A DNA stretch of 46,544 nt from an uncultured Pelagibacteraceae bacterium. GTDB lineage: Bacteria; Pseudomonadota; Alphaproteobacteria; Pelagibacterales; Pelagibacteraceae. Location of the stretch: NCBI GenBank assembly GCA_902599575.1, contig CACKFS010000001.1, positions 1 through 46,544 of the forward strand, read 5' to 3'. The position numbers and the translations under genes are program-made. Numbering within the stretch: position 1 is the stretch's first letter; each line of letters starts with the position of its first letter. Below the pieces are notes generated by a model, which was not told the origin of the DNA, made no database searches, and saw only the letters and a list, made by a program, of their open reading frames with translations. This document shows, piece by piece, positions 44,606 to 46,544 of the stretch.

Positions 44606-45967
44606 TTATTCTGCGAATAAAACATCTGGTAACCATAAAGCGATACCAGGAAACATATACATTAAAACCATTGCAAATATTACTATTCCAAGAAAAGGCA
44701 TTATACCTCTAAAAATTTGCATTAATTCAACGTTTCTACTTTGCACACCCTTTAAATAATAAGCCGACATTGCCATCGGTGGAGTTAGAAAAGATGTTTG
44801 TAAATTTAAAGCTATTAACATTGCAAAAAAATACGGGTTTACTCCAAAAAATTCTACTAGCGGTAAAAATATTGGGACAAATATAATTAAAATTTCAGTC
44901 CACTCTAGTGGCCAACCAAGTAAAAATATTATAATTTGTGTGATAACTAAAAATTGCCAAGGTTGAATATCCATTGATTTAAAAAATTCTTCAAAAACTT
45001 CATGACCGCCTAAATATGAGAAAACTGATGCAAATGTCCAAGATCCAACGAATAACCACATAATCATTGCACTTGTTTTGGCTGTTAGAAAAACAGATTC
45101 TTTAAAATTCTTCCATTTTAATGACTTATAAAAAAAAGATAAAATTAAAGCTCCAAATGCTCCTACTGCAGCCGCCTCTGCTGGAGTAGCTAGTCCTCCT
45201 AAAATTGTACCTAAAACCAAAATTATTAATGAGAACAATGGAACAAAAGAAACTAGAACCTCTTTTAAAATTACTGACCTTGGCGGAATTTCTTCTGCTG
45301 CAGGCTTAGGTGCTAAAGACGGATTGAAATATGCTCTTATAATTACATATAAAATATAAAGACCTGCTAACATTAAGCCAGGAAATATAGCGGCAGCAAA
45401 AAGTCTTAGTGGGGATAATTGAGCTATTACTGCATATACAATTAACATAATGCTTGGAGGTATTAAAATTCCCAGACATCCTCCTGAACATATAACTCCG
45501 GAAGCAAATTTTTTATCATATCCAGCTCTTATCATTGCTGGCCAAGCTAAAAGACCCATTAAAGTTACAACTGCTCCAATAATTCCAGTTGCTGTAGAAA
45601 ATAATGCACATGTTACAAGTGCTGCGACAGCCATTGAGGCTGGCAATCTATGGGAAGCAAGTCTTATAGCAAAAAACAATTTTGCTACTATCCCAGCTCT
45701 TTCAACTAAGTAACCCATAAATAAAAATAAAGGCACTGCAGTTAAAACTGTATTATCCATTATGGTGTAAGTATTTTGGACTAATAAAGAAAATATCCGA
45801 TTATCAAGCAGATGATCCATCCTAGTTGGATCAAAATAAGCGTAATATCCAAACCCTACACCCATAGCTAGTAGAGTGAATGCAATTGGAAAACCTAACA
45901 GAACTGCAAATAAAAATAAGCTCATCATTAATATTGCAATTTCTGGATTTGTTAATTCAAATAACAT
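44606..45967 (-). CDS. TRAP transporter large permease (DctM-like)
   Basis: DctM architecture: GFPIAFTLLAMGVGFGYYAY, AVPLFLFMGYLVERAGI, GCLGILIPPSIMLIVYAV, TPAEAAAVGAFGALIL, LGWPLEWTEILIIFVPIFLPLV. Confidence 0.95.
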   Translation of the reverse strand: MLFELTNPEIAILMMSLFLFAVLLGFPIAFTLLAMGVGFGYYAYFDPTRMDHLLDNRIFSLLVQNTYTIMDNTVLTAVPLFLFMGYLVERAGIVAKLFFAIRLASHRLPASMAVAALVTCALFSTATGIIGAVVTLMGLLAWPAMIRAGYDKKFASGVICSGGCLGILIPPSIMLIVYAVIAQLSPLRLFAAAIFPGLMLAGLYILYVIIRAYFNPSLAPKPAAEEIPPRSVILKEVLVSFVPLFSLIILVLGTILGGLATPAEAAAVGAFGALILSFFYKSLKWKNFKESVFLTAKTSAMIMWLFVGSWTFASVFSYLGGHEVFEEFFKSMDIQPWQFLVITQIIIFLLGWPLEWTEILIIFVPIFLPLVEFFGVNPYFFAMLIALNLQTSFLTPPMAMSAYYLKGVQSRNVELMQIFRGIMPFLGIVIFAMVLMYMFPGIALWLPDVLFAE

Positions 45968-46544
45968 CAGCTTTTTCGTCTTTCTGAGATGTTCTCATTA
46001 ATATTTTTTCGGTTTCTTCAGCACCTGCTGACATTCTCTCTGGCCAATGACCTGTTTTAATACAAATGATCGCTCTACAAACTTCACTAATTCCTTGGAT
46101 TGTTAATAAAATTCCTGACAGAGGTATTATAGATTTTGCCATATAAATTTGTATTTGTGCCGGACTGTTCCAACTAGTTTCTTTAATTTTCCATGCTAAC
46201 GCTGCATATTCATATCCATAAAATACTAGAGCTAAAATTCCAGGGAAGAAAAAAATAAAATATAAAATTAAATCAATCCAGCCCTGAACTCTTGTAGGAA
46301 ATAGTCTGTAAATAACATCTCCTCTAACATGTGCCTCTGTTGACAAACAATAAGCACCTGCCATCATAAAAATTGCTCCATACATTTGTAAACTAAAGTC
46401 AAAATTCCAAAGTGTAGGGCTGTTAAAAGCGTAAGCCATTATTACTTCATAGCATGTTCCACCCATAAGTATAACTATGCACCATGAGAAGGCTTTACCC
46501 ATTGATGCGCTTAATGTGTCAGCAAATTTTATGAAAGATTTCAT
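45957..46544 (-). CDS. TRAP transporter small permease (DctQ-like)
   Basis: 195 aa, four TM segments, LWNFDFSLQMYGAIFMMAGAYCLSTEAHVRGDVIY; 11-nt overlap with the DctM gene; ATG at the window edge. Confidence 0.92.
   Translation of the reverse strand: MKSFIKFADTLSASMGKAFSWCIVILMGGTCYEVIMAYAFNSPTLWNFDFSLQMYGAIFMMAGAYCLSTEAHVRGDVIYRLFPTRVQGWIDLILYFIFFFPGILALVFYGYEYAALAWKIKETSWNSPAQIQIYMAKSIIPLSGILLTIQGISEVCRAIICIKTGHWPERMSAGAEETEKILMRTSQKDEKADVI

Overview
AT-rich, very gene-dense window with gene content and order consistent with a streamlined marine alphaproteobacterium of the SAR11/Pelagibacterales type. That assignment is inference from gene content, AT bias and DmdA similarity; no 16S is present. 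The left 6.7 kb (+ strand) reads rplU-rpmA-obgE-proB-proA-nadD-rsfS-ctpA-rppH. From about 6.66 to 39.5 kb there is an unbroken minus-strand block. In transcription order it is ffh-rpsP-trmD-rplS-leuC-leuD-leuB-[dmdC-dmdB-alpha/beta hydrolase-dmdA]-asd-sdhC-sdhD-sdhA-sdhB-mmsA-mdh-sucC-sucD-sucA-sucB-lpd-priA-atpHAGDC. The + strand then carries dapF-ftsY. The minus strand at the right end carries dctQ-dctM (TRAP)-amidase-small membrane ORF-DMT permease-alpha/beta hydrolase. No tRNA, rRNA, CRISPR or mobile element was found. The observations most worth a second look are: (1) a structured RNA candidate in the ffh 5' leader, with GNRA and UUCG-type tetraloops, stems that share nucleotides and a 5-codon uORF; (2) a DMSP-demethylation cassette between leuB and asd that contains an unassigned, translationally coupled alpha/beta hydrolase; (3) an unlisted 58-aa two-helix membrane ORF overlapping the amidase gene in a TRAP/amidase/DMT operon; (4) charged or repetitive C-terminal tails on ribosomal proteins S16, L19 and L21, and the absence of rimM from its usual place.
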